Positions 23,170-30,280 of a stretch of DNA of 37,753 bases are shown in pieces (the stretch's first letter is position 1; the number at the start of each line of letters is the position of its first letter). The position numbers and the translations under genes were made by a program. Origin of the DNA: an uncultured Bacillota bacterium. Lineage in GTDB: Bacteria > Bacillota > Clostridia > Oscillospirales > Oscillospiraceae. A model generated the notes under the pieces. The model was not told where the DNA came from. It worked only from the letters and a program-made list of their open reading frames with translations, and searched no databases. The DNA is taken from contig CANPFP010000010.1 in NCBI GenBank assembly GCA_947573385.1, positions 1-37,753 of the forward strand, given 5' to 3'.

Positions 23170-23190
23170 GGAGACGAACACAAATTGCAA
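23162..23190 (-). promoter_or_regulatory. Promoter of the XRE-hemZ unit
   Basis: Minus strand TTGCAA, 17-bp spacer, TATACT. The predicted start is near 23155, leaving a leader of about 25 nt. The -10 box shares six bases with the divergent TATAAT. Confidence 0.78.
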
Positions 23191-23204
23191 GTGGAGGTGC
23201 CCCT

Positions 23205-23471
23205 ATGAACCAAAGTATATTACAAACCCTATTTCTGGACAACCCGGAAATCCCGGGAGAGATTGCCAGCTTTTGCAGCAGTATTCCAGAATATGTCCAG
23301 GCGGAGCAGGAATATAACAGAGTCGCAGCGGAGCTGATGGACCTTATCGGCTATGAGAGATACAGCGAATTTGAATCCGCCCTGACCGGCCACCTGTCCT
23401 GTGAGGTCCGGGCTTACTACCTCTTTGGCCTGGGCCTGCGCCGGGAAATTCTGAACGGGATAGCGAGGTAA
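23205..23471 (+). CDS. Small protein of unknown function, DUF6809-like
   Basis: 88 residues beginning MNQSILQTLFLDNPEIPGEI, predicted all-helical, with a middle helix pair (YVQAEQEYNRVAAELMDLIG, then YSEFESALTGHL) and the ending RAYYLFGLGLRREILNG. The pattern of an N-terminal 'ILxxLFxxN', central helices and a 'F.xGxxLGxxxL'-type end recalls DUF6809 proteins of Firmicutes; I hold this loosely. The ATG at 23205 has GGAGG upstream. Its stop is one base from the stop of the convergent metallo-hydrolase gene, with no terminator between. Promoter overlap with the XRE gene suggests it is that regulator's target. Confidence 0.78.
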   Translation: MNQSILQTLFLDNPEIPGEIASFCSSIPEYVQAEQEYNRVAAELMDLIGYERYSEFESALTGHLSCEVRAYYLFGLGLRREILNGIAR

Positions 23472-23472
23472 T

Positions 23473-24084
23473 TCACTTCAGCGCCATGCCCTGTTTCAGG
23501 TAAGGGTTGATTTTCCGCTCGGTGTCCAGGTCGGAGGTGCCCTCGTGGCCGGGGAGGACGTGGTAATTGCCCTCCAGCTTACCCAGACGGCCCAGGGAGA
23601 CCAGAATCTCCTCCCAGCTGCCCCCCCGCAGGTCGGTGCGGCCGCAGTCGCCGGCAAAGAGGGTGTCGCCGGTAAACAGCACGTCCCCCGCCTTCAAGGT
23701 GACTGAGCCGGGGGAGTGGCCGGGGGTGTGGAGCACCTCGATGGTGAGCGTCCCCAGAGGGAGGGTGTCCCCCTCGTCATAGAGCAGAAGATCGTCCACC
23801 TGCCCCGCCAGGGGGAACAGACGGCTGCCCGCACCGTTGGCGTCGGCCTGGTGGATATAGATTTTGGCCTGGGGCAGGGCCCGGTGCAGCTCAGGCACGG
23901 CGGTGGTGTGATCGTAGTGGCCGTGGGTGAGAAGGATATACTCCACCTGCGCATCGGATTTTTTCAGCTCACCCAGGATGCGCCCCGCTTCGTCGCCGGG
24001 GTCAATCACGGCGATTTTGTTGTCGTGTTCCAGAATATAGCAGTTAGTGCCAATGGGTCCCACCTGCATCAGTTTGATGTTCAT
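23473..24084 (-). CDS. MBL-fold metallo-hydrolase (glyoxalase II-like)
   Basis: 203 residues with the metallo-beta-lactamase metal site THGHYDH (H54, H56, D58, H59), then HTPGHSPGSV, a third metal block FTGDTLFAGDCGRTD, and a final LPGHE. This is the short YcbL/glyoxalase II-type subgroup. It binds two zinc or iron ions and probably cleaves a thioester or related ester in the cytosol. The exact substrate is not shown. The ATG at 24084 follows AGGAGGAG; the frame's 53-codon extension overlaps the preceding gene and is rejected. It is the last gene of the recJ-rel-dtd operon. Its end is one base from the convergent small gene. Confidence 0.9.
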   Translation of the reverse strand: MNIKLMQVGPIGTNCYILEHDNKIAVIDPGDEAGRILGELKKSDAQVEYILLTHGHYDHTTAVPELHRALPQAKIYIHQADANGAGSRLFPLAGQVDDLLLYDEGDTLPLGTLTIEVLHTPGHSPGSVTLKAGDVLFTGDTLFAGDCGRTDLRGGSWEEILVSLGRLGKLEGNYHVLPGHEGTSDLDTERKINPYLKQGMALK

Positions 24085-24097
24085 AAGCTCCTCCTGT

Positions 24098-24502
24098 TCA
24101 GCCCAGCATGTCAGACATATCTTCAAATCCGGAGCGGTCCACCGGCTTCCGGCTATAGGCGGTGCGGAAATAAGGGATGACCTCCTCCACCGTCTGAACG
24201 TCCAAATCCCAGAGGGCCATTCCCTGCCGGGAGCCCCAGCCAATCTCTACGGTGTACCAGCCGGGCTTGGGCCCCGCCCGGTTGATGGAGCTCTGGATAA
24301 ACCAGTAGTTTTTGGAGTCGCCGGGGTCCTGCTGCTCCAGGATGAGGAAACTGTCCGGGTCATCCAGATTCAGCGCCCGCAGCTCGGATTCCAGAATGTC
24401 CCAGCTTAGCTGCATGGACGGCCTGCCCCCCAGATTCAGCGTCCAGGGCCAGTCCTGATGGGGCTGGCTGGGGTCGGGTTTCGGCTTGCCAAAGAAAAAC
24501 AT
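24098..24502 (-). CDS. Protein of unknown function in the rel-dtd operon
   Basis: 134 residues with no recognised motif. The start MFFFGKPKPDPSQPHQDWPW is followed by a mixed alpha/beta region with RPSMQLSWDILESELRAL, DSFLILEQQ, YWFIQSSINRAG, WYTVEIGWGSRQGMALWDLD and a final acidic tail. There is no signal or membrane segment. The many Trp/Tyr in predicted strands suggest a small binding domain; this is only an impression. The ATG at 24502 has GAGGAGG upstream. It lies 13 bp before the metallo-hydrolase and after the repeat that follows dtd, so it is cotranscribed. Codon use is normal for the region. Confidence 0.75.
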   Translation of the reverse strand: MFFFGKPKPDPSQPHQDWPWTLNLGGRPSMQLSWDILESELRALNLDDPDSFLILEQQDPGDSKNYWFIQSSINRAGPKPGWYTVEIGWGSRQGMALWDLDVQTVEEVIPYFRTAYSRKPVDRSGFEDMSDMLG

Positions 24503-24517
24503 GGGGAAACCTCCTCT

Positions 24518-24586
24518 GTAGGGGCGGACATTGTCCGTCCGTTTTGCGTATATCGGTTCAGGCGAACGGCCACAGGCCGCTGCTAC
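24518..24586. repeat. 69-bp double-palindrome element after dtd
   Basis: It begins GTAGGGGC with core GGACATTGTCC and ends in GGCCACAGGCC...GCTGCTAC. The left unit is nearly identical to the left unit of the mutS element (8465-8488). The terminal CTAC overlaps the TAG stop of dtd (24583-24585), though here the terminal block is GTAGCAGC rather than GTAGGG. Confidence 0.78.
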
Positions 24587-25026
24587 GCCTTGTCCGTATC
24601 GAACAGGATGGTTACCGGCCCGTCGTTGACGGACGCCACCTGCATATCCGCCCCAAACTGGCCGTGCTCCACAGTAAAACCCCGCTGGCGGCACTGCTCC
24701 ATAAACCGCTCATACAGCGGGATAGCCAGGTCGGGCTTGGCGGCGTGGGAGAAGCCGGGGCGGCGGGAGGAGGTGTCGGCGTACAGGGTGAACTGAGACA
24801 CCACCAGCAGCGCGCCTCCCACCTGCTCCAGGTTTAAGTTCATTTTCTCGTTTTCGTCCTCGAATATCCGCAGATTGCAGATTTTTTCCGCCAGCTTGTC
24901 GCAGACGGTCTCGTCGTCCCGGGGACCCACCCCCAGCAGGACCAGAAAGCCCTTGTTGATGGCCCCCTCCACCCTGCCGGCAATGGTGACAGAGGCGGAA
25001 TTGACCCGGGTGACAACTGCGCGCAT
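24583..25026 (-). CDS. dtd: D-aminoacyl-tRNA deacylase
   Basis: Removes D-amino acids wrongly attached to tRNA, chiefly D-Tyr, and also proofreads Gly-tRNA(Ala). The 147 residues are the standard length. The catalytic motif SQFTLYAD (77-84) and the cross-subunit motif NDGPVT (134-139, the Gly-cisPro motif) are both intact. MRAVVTRVNSASVTIAGR is the family N-terminus. The ATG at 25026 follows an AAGGAC-type site, 16 bp after the rel stop. The rel-dtd order is conserved in many Firmicutes and supports the call. The stop TAG overlaps a palindromic repeat. Confidence 0.97.
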   Translation of the reverse strand: MRAVVTRVNSASVTIAGRVEGAINKGFLVLLGVGPRDDETVCDKLAEKICNLRIFEDENEKMNLNLEQVGGALLVVSQFTLYADTSSRRPGFSHAAKPDLAIPLYERFMEQCRQRGFTVEHGQFGADMQVASVNDGPVTILFDTDKA

Positions 25027-25041
25027 GGGATCACGTCCTTT

Positions 25042-27279
25042 CTATTTCCCCGAAGCCCGGGCCACATGGTAGACGCCCTGGATGTTGTTCAGCTTGTTGA
25101 TGACCGTTTCCAGCTCGCCCTTGTCCTTCACCTCCACCACGATGTTAATGGTGGCGTGGCCGTCGGGCATGGAGCGGGCGGACAGGGCGGACACCTTCAC
25201 CTTTGCGGTGGACAGGGCCATGGCCACATCCAGGGTGAGGTTATCCCGGTCCTTGGCGGACAGCTCCAGGGAGGTCTTGTAGTTGGGCAGCTTGCTGTCC
25301 ACCCAGGACACCTTTACCCACCGGGCCTCCTCCTCGGGCTTGCGCCGGTCGGGATGGGCGTTGGGGCAGTCGGCCCGGTGGACCGAGACCCCGTAGCCCC
25401 GGGTGATGAAGCCGATCACCGGGTCGCCGGGAACGGGGGTGCAGCACTTGGCAAACTTCACCAGACAGTTGCCCAGCCCCTCCACAACGATGCCGGAGTC
25501 TGAGTGCTTGGGCTTGACGGGGCCGTGGGCGTCTGACGGGGCGGCGTTGCCCGGCATAATAAGGCTGTCCTCCAGGGTGCGGGCGGCGGCCGCTGCCTTC
25601 TCCGCCTGGAGCCGGCCCAGCCGCTGCATCTCATCCCGGATGCGGGCTACCGACTTGGCGGCGGTGGTGCCCCCGTAGCCGATGGCGGCGTAGAGCTCGT
25701 CCAGGGTGCCGCAGCGCAGTTTGTGGAGCAGATGGGGCAGGACCTCCTCGGCGGTGACGGCGGCCAGGGTCATCTTGGCGTGCTTCAGCTCCGACTCAAA
25801 AGCCGCCCGCCCTGTGGCGATGTTCTCCTCCCGGCGCTCCTTCTTGAACCACTGGCGGATCTTGTTCCGGGCCTCGTTGGACTTGCACAGGGCCAGCCAG
25901 TCCCGGCTGGGACCCTTGGCCGACTTGGAGGTGAGCACCTCCACGATGTCGCCGTTGGACAGCTTGTAGTCGTAGGGCACCATCCGGCCGTTCACCCGGG
26001 CGCCCACCATGGTGTTGCCAATGGCGGAGTGGATATTATAGGCGAAGTCGATGGGGGTGGCCCCCTGGGGCAGGCTCTTTACATCGCCGTTGGGGGTGAA
26101 GACAAAGACCTCGTCGGCAAAGAGGTCCACCTTCAGGGTGGAGACGAACTCCTCGGCGTCGGTGTCCTGCTGGCCCTCCAGCAGCTTGCGAACCCACTCA
26201 AATTCGTGTTCGGTGCCCAGCTTTTTGTTGGCCATCCCCTGCTTATACTTCCAGTGGGCGGCGATGCCGTACTCGGCGGTCTGGTGCATCTCCCAGGTGC
26301 GGATCTGCACCTCGAAGGGGATGCCCTCCCGGCCGATGACGGTGGTGTGGAGGGACTGGTACATGTTGGGCTTGGGGGTGCCGATGTAGTCCTTGAACCG
26401 GCCCAGCACCGGCTTGAACATGTCGTGGATGCAGCCCAGCACGTTGTAGCACTCCGGGATGTCGCTGACAATCACCCGGAAGGCGTACAGGTCGAAGATT
26501 TCATCCAGGGTCTTGTTCTGGGCGAACATTTTGCGGTAGATGGAGTAGATGTGCTTCACCCGGCCGTAGATGGTGCAGTGGAGACCCTCCTGGCTCAGGC
26601 GCTGCTCAATGCGATTCTGGATGCCCGCCAAAAATTCCTCGTGGGCGGAGGAGCGCGCGACGAGCTCGTCCTCAATCTCCTTGTAGCCCACCGGGTCCAG
26701 ATAGCGCAGGGACAGGTCCTCCAGCTCCCACTTGATCTTCTGCATACCTAAGCGGTGGGCGATGGGGGCGTAGATCTCCATGGTCTCCAGGCTCTTCTCC
26801 CGCTGCTTCCGGGGGGACTGGTACTCCATGGTGCGCATATTGTGCAGCCGGTCGCACACCTTGATGAGGATCACCCGAATGTCCCGGCTCATGGCCATGA
26901 GCATCTTGCGCAGATTCTCCATCTGCTCCTCTTCCTTGGTGACGAACTGCATCTTGGTCAGCTTGGTGACCCCCTCCACCAGCTCGGCCACCGTAGGGTT
27001 AAACCGCTTGGCGATCTCCTCGTGGGTGGAAGCGGTGTCCTCAATGCAGTCGTGAAGCAGGGCGGCCACCACGCTGTCGATGTCCAGCTCCAGGTCGGCC
27101 ACAATCTCCGCCACGGCGATGGGATGGATGATATAGGGCTCGCCGCTCTTGCGCAGCTGGCCATGGTGGGCGGTGTCGGCGTAGGTGAAGGCGTCAAAGA
27201 GCACCTTCGTGTCCAGACTGGGCATGTAGGTGAGCACCCGTTTTTCCAGGGTGTGATAGCGTTCTAAAATGGGGTCCAT
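25042..27279 (-). CDS. rel: Bifunctional (p)ppGpp synthetase/hydrolase Rel
   Basis: Stringent-response enzyme that makes and degrades (p)ppGpp. The 745 residues have the full long-RSH layout: the HD hydrolase (HHGQLRKSGEPYIIHP, H76-D77 in ALLHDCIEDT), the synthetase (GRVKHIYSIYRKM, YQSLHTTVIG, EVQIRTWEMHQTAEYGIAAHWKYK), TGS (VFVFTPNGDVKSLPQGATPIDFAYNIHSAIG), the ZFD/CC region with FAKCCTPVPGD, and a C-terminal ACT domain. Both active sites look complete. The ATG at 27279 follows GAGAGGTG. It lies 88 bp after recJ across a palindromic repeat and 16 bp before dtd. The sequence does not show ribosome-independent regulation. Confidence 0.98.
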   Translation of the reverse strand: MDPILERYHTLEKRVLTYMPSLDTKVLFDAFTYADTAHHGQLRKSGEPYIIHPIAVAEIVADLELDIDSVVAALLHDCIEDTASTHEEIAKRFNPTVAELVEGVTKLTKMQFVTKEEEQMENLRKMLMAMSRDIRVILIKVCDRLHNMRTMEYQSPRKQREKSLETMEIYAPIAHRLGMQKIKWELEDLSLRYLDPVGYKEIEDELVARSSAHEEFLAGIQNRIEQRLSQEGLHCTIYGRVKHIYSIYRKMFAQNKTLDEIFDLYAFRVIVSDIPECYNVLGCIHDMFKPVLGRFKDYIGTPKPNMYQSLHTTVIGREGIPFEVQIRTWEMHQTAEYGIAAHWKYKQGMANKKLGTEHEFEWVRKLLEGQQDTDAEEFVSTLKVDLFADEVFVFTPNGDVKSLPQGATPIDFAYNIHSAIGNTMVGARVNGRMVPYDYKLSNGDIVEVLTSKSAKGPSRDWLALCKSNEARNKIRQWFKKERREENIATGRAAFESELKHAKMTLAAVTAEEVLPHLLHKLRCGTLDELYAAIGYGGTTAAKSVARIRDEMQRLGRLQAEKAAAAARTLEDSLIMPGNAAPSDAHGPVKPKHSDSGIVVEGLGNCLVKFAKCCTPVPGDPVIGFITRGYGVSVHRADCPNAHPDRRKPEEEARWVKVSWVDSKLPNYKTSLELSAKDRDNLTLDVAMALSTAKVKVSALSARSMPDGHATINIVVEVKDKGELETVINKLNNIQGVYHVARASGK

Positions 27280-27304
27280 GTTGTCACCTCTCTAAAGGGG
27301 CTTT

Positions 27305-27371
27305 GTAGGGGCTGCCGCCTTCGGCAGCCTGTTTTTCAACGGCGGGCGGACGCATCATGATGCGACCCTAC
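27305..27371. repeat. 67-bp double-palindrome element after recJ
   Basis: It begins GTAGGGGC with core GCTGCCGCCTTCGGCAGC, and ends ATCATGATGCGACCCTAC. The two palindrome cores differ from those of the other copies but remain self-complementary. The terminal CTAC supplies the TAG stop of recJ. It lies between recJ and rel. Confidence 0.82.
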
Positions 27372-29437
27372 AGGCCGCCCTCCAATATCTTCCGCAGGCG
27401 CCTGATAATTTCCGATGCCTCCAGGTCCACCTTCTGCTCCACCTGGCACAGGGTAATCTGGATGCGGTCGGTGCGGCGGTTCAGACTGATGAGCCCCCGC
27501 TCCTCCAGCACCTCCAGGCAGAGCATGGTGCGGGCGGGCACCTCCCGCTGTCTCGTGGCCCGGGAGACCGCCCGGGCAATGCGGGCGGGGGTGTCCTCCA
27601 CCACGGTGCAGCCGGTGGACTGCCGCTCCAGCCAGCGGTACAGCCCCACAAAGTCCCCCCGGCTGGGGAGGAGGAACCGGGCCTCCTCGCAGGTGAGACT
27701 CTCCCCCCGGCTGTATTTGTCATAGATGGCCTGCTCCAGCTGGGCCCGGGAGGGGGCCAGCCGCAGGTCCACCACCTGGAGCTGTACGGTGCGCACCCCC
27801 CGGAAGTCGTTGATCTGGGGGTAAAATACCACGTCTACCCGGCAGCCGGGGTAGAGACCCAGGTCGGCCCCCTGGCTGGAGAAGTAGATGGCATCCAGCG
27901 GGACCCCCCGGCTCTCCAGCCGCAGCTTCAGATGCCGGCCCCGGCCCACCTGGGACATGGTGTGCACCTGGGCCCCCTGGAGGAGGAACACCGGCCGGGG
28001 GTTGCCTGTGCCGCAGGGCTCCAGCAGGTCCAGAGCCTCCACCGCCTCCACCGTCAGGTGGTGGGGGGCGACGGCCAGGTCGATATCCAGCACCGAGGGC
28101 AGGGGCTGGCCGTGGCAGCTCTCTGCCACTGCCCGGCGCAGGGCCAGGGCCAGGGCGGGAATGTTCTCCTCCTTCACCGTAAAGCCGGCGGCCAGGGCGT
28201 GGCCTCCAAAATTTTCCAACAGCCCCGAACAGGCGGACAGCAGCTCAAAGAGGTTGATGTCCCCCCAGGAGCGGCAGGAGCCCTTGCCCATACCGCCGTC
28301 TAAACAAATCATAAAACAGGGGCAGGCGTACTTTTCTGCCAGGCGGGAAGCCACAATGCCAACCACCCCCTGGTGCCACTGGTCTCCGGCCAGCACAATG
28401 GCCCCCTGCTGGGGAGTTTCCTCCAGATGCTGGACACACTGCTGAAAAATTTCCCCCTCGATATCCTGGCGCTCCCGGTTGAGCTCACACAGCTGGGCGG
28501 CCAGTTCCTCCGCACGGGCGGGGTCGTGGGTCAGGAAAAGCTCCGCCGCCACCTCCGCCATCCCCATCCGCCCGGAGGCGTTGATCCGGGGGGCCAGGGT
28601 ATAACCCACCGAGACGGAGGTGACGGGCCGGTCCTCCAGCCCGGCGCAGCGGATCAGGCTGGCCAGTCCCAGCCGCCGGGGCGGGTTGAGCCTGCGCAGC
28701 CCCAGACTGACAATAGCCCGGTTGGCCCCTGTCATAGGCATCACGTCGGCCACTGTGCCCACGGCGGCCAGGTCGCAGAATTTGTCCAGCACGGAGGAAG
28801 TCTCTGAGGGGCCGGCCACCGCCAGGGCCAGCATCAGAGCCACCCCTACCCCGGCCAGCCCCTTGAAGGGGTAGGGACAGTCGGGCCGGTGGGGGTCCAC
28901 CACCGCGGCGGCGGCGGGGAGCACCTCCTTGCAGGCGTGGTGGTCGGTAATCACTACGTCAAGCCCCAGGCTGGCCGCCAGGGCGGTCTCCTCTACGGCG
29001 GTGATGCCGCAGTCCACTGTGATGATGAGGGCGACCCCCTGTTCGGCCAGGGCCTGGACCGCTTCCTGGTTCAAGCCGTAGCCCTCACCCAGGCGGCTGG
29101 GGATATAGGGGATAATGTGTCCCCCCCGGGCGGTGAGGAATTGGGTGAGCAGGCAGGTGGAGGTGATGCCGTCCACATCGTAGTCGCCGTAGACAGCGAT
29201 CAGCTCTCCCAGCTCCAGGGCCAGCTTTATCCGGCGGACTGCCCGGTCCATGTCTTTCAGAAGCATGGGGTCCGGGATGGGCTCCGAATCCGGGTTGAGC
29301 AGCCGCCGGGCGTCCTCCGGGCGGACTACCCCCCGGGCGGACAGCAGCCCGGCCAGCAGAGGGGGAAACCCGGCATGTTCCAGGGCCAGCTGTCCATCCG
29401 GACAGGGCGCAGCCACCTGCCACTGTTTGTATTTCAC
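27368..29437 (-). CDS. recJ: Single-stranded-DNA-specific exonuclease RecJ
   Basis: 5'-3' single-strand exonuclease of recombination and repair. The 689 residues carry the DHH-family motifs VYGDYDVDGITS (about 80-91), TVDCGI, the DHH motif VITDHHACKE (D165-H167) and PYPFKGLAGVG. A DHHA1 domain with VGIVASRLAEKY and FGGHALAAGFTV follows, then a nucleic-acid-binding OB part (TMSQVGRGRHLKLRL) and an extra C-terminal domain of about 120 residues. The start is GTG at 29437, with AGAGGTGA upstream. A nearby out-of-frame ATG lies at 29447, in front of the GTG. It is the first gene of the recJ-rel-dtd operon, with its own promoter. The TAG stop comes from a repeat. Confidence 0.96.
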   Translation of the reverse strand: MKYKQWQVAAPCPDGQLALEHAGFPPLLAGLLSARGVVRPEDARRLLNPDSEPIPDPMLLKDMDRAVRRIKLALELGELIAVYGDYDVDGITSTCLLTQFLTARGGHIIPYIPSRLGEGYGLNQEAVQALAEQGVALIITVDCGITAVEETALAASLGLDVVITDHHACKEVLPAAAAVVDPHRPDCPYPFKGLAGVGVALMLALAVAGPSETSSVLDKFCDLAAVGTVADVMPMTGANRAIVSLGLRRLNPPRRLGLASLIRCAGLEDRPVTSVSVGYTLAPRINASGRMGMAEVAAELFLTHDPARAEELAAQLCELNRERQDIEGEIFQQCVQHLEETPQQGAIVLAGDQWHQGVVGIVASRLAEKYACPCFMICLDGGMGKGSCRSWGDINLFELLSACSGLLENFGGHALAAGFTVKEENIPALALALRRAVAESCHGQPLPSVLDIDLAVAPHHLTVEAVEALDLLEPCGTGNPRPVFLLQGAQVHTMSQVGRGRHLKLRLESRGVPLDAIYFSSQGADLGLYPGCRVDVVFYPQINDFRGVRTVQLQVVDLRLAPSRAQLEQAIYDKYSRGESLTCEEARFLLPSRGDFVGLYRWLERQSTGCTVVEDTPARIARAVSRATRQREVPARTMLCLEVLEERGLISLNRRTDRIQITLCQVEQKVDLEASEIIRRLRKILEGGL

Positions 29438-29498
29438 CGGGCATCACCTCTCATCTGCGAGCGCTCCGCAGGGCGCATTACTTCATATTAACTTACCT

Positions 29499-29527
29499 AT
29501 TATATCAGGGAATGGGAGCATTTTCAA
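29499..29527 (-). promoter_or_regulatory. Promoter of the recJ-rel-dtd operon
   Basis: Minus strand TTGAAA, 17-bp spacer, TATAAT. The predicted start is near 29492, giving a leader of about 55 nt with a GCGCCCTGCGGAGCGC hairpin. It directly follows the lepB terminator. Confidence 0.82.
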
Positions 29528-29529
29528 GA

Positions 29530-29585
29530 TAAAATACAAAACACCCGTCCCGGCCGGGATTTTCCGGCCAGAGACGGGGCGTTTT
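29530..29585 (-). terminator. Terminator of lepB
   Basis: Long stem with AAAAC.CCCGTC..GGCCGG paired to CCGGCC.GGACGGG.GTTTT, followed on the minus strand by GTATTTTATC. It lies just after the lepB stop. Confidence 0.88.
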
Positions 29586-29586
29586 G

Positions 29587-30186
29587 TTATACTGTGCCGA
29601 AGCGGTCCATGGGCCAGAGGGCCAGAACGGCCTTGCCCAGGATGTAGCCGGTGTCCACAGTGCCAATCTGGACATCGCGGCTGTCGGTAGAGCCGTTTCG
29701 GTTGTCCCCCATGACAAAGACGGAGCCCTCGGGGACCTCCCAGTGGGTCTGCTGCATGGTGGAGGAGTAGGGCAGATACATCTCCTCCAAAATATAGGGC
29801 TCATCCAGGGGATAGCCGTCTACATAGACGATACCGGCGCCGTAGTCAATGTCCACAGTCTGCCCGCCGGTAGCAATTACGCGCTTGACAATTGCGCGGG
29901 GGCCGGGCCAGCCGGCCAGTACCGCGGGGGTCTTGTTCAACACCACAATGTCTCCCTGCTCCGGGGTGTAGCCCAGCGACCAGATGAGCATGATCTCCCC
30001 GTCCTGAAGGGTATTGTCCATCGAGCTGCCGTCCACCCTGGTGAGACGGGCCACGCAGTTGAACAGCAGCACCGCTGCCACCACGCAGCCCAAAAACAGC
30101 TGGAGCCACTCATACAGGTCAGCCCCCGGCCGGCGGGGGGGCTTCTCCTCCTCCGGCTTCTGGGAGAGGTCGTTGTATTCGTCCAT
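29587..30186 (-). CDS. lepB: Signal peptidase I
   Basis: Membrane serine protease that removes signal peptides from secreted proteins. The 199 residues show a cytosolic N-terminus, one membrane helix (about residues 27-47), the catalytic Ser in VDGSSMDNTL (S55), the catalytic Lys in IVKRVIATGG (K101), and the GDNRNGSTDSR box. The layout is the Gram-positive Sip type with a single N-terminal anchor. The ATG at 30186 has GAGGTG upstream. It has its own promoter and terminator, so it is a single-gene unit downstream of the yhaN-like gene, from which some readthrough is possible. Confidence 0.96.
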   Translation of the reverse strand: MDEYNDLSQKPEEEKPPRRPGADLYEWLQLFLGCVVAAVLLFNCVARLTRVDGSSMDNTLQDGEIMLIWSLGYTPEQGDIVVLNKTPAVLAGWPGPRAIVKRVIATGGQTVDIDYGAGIVYVDGYPLDEPYILEEMYLPYSSTMQQTHWEVPEGSVFVMGDNRNGSTDSRDVQIGTVDTGYILGKAVLALWPMDRFGTV

Positions 30187-30219
30187 TGGAACACCTCGTT
30201 TCCTTGTGTCGTGAGTGGT

Positions 30220-30248
30220 ATTATAACCGGTTTCAAGGAAAAAAGCAA
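30220..30248 (-). promoter_or_regulatory. Promoter of lepB
   Basis: Minus strand TTGCTT, 17-bp spacer, TATAAT. The leader is about 27 nt. A direct repeat CAGGAGAAGG (twice, 30249-30276) lies just upstream. A weak AAAAAGC/GCTTTTT stem there could serve as the terminator of the preceding gene. Confidence 0.72.
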
Positions 30249-30280
30249 CAGGAGAAGGCTTTTTCAGGAGAAGGGAGCCT

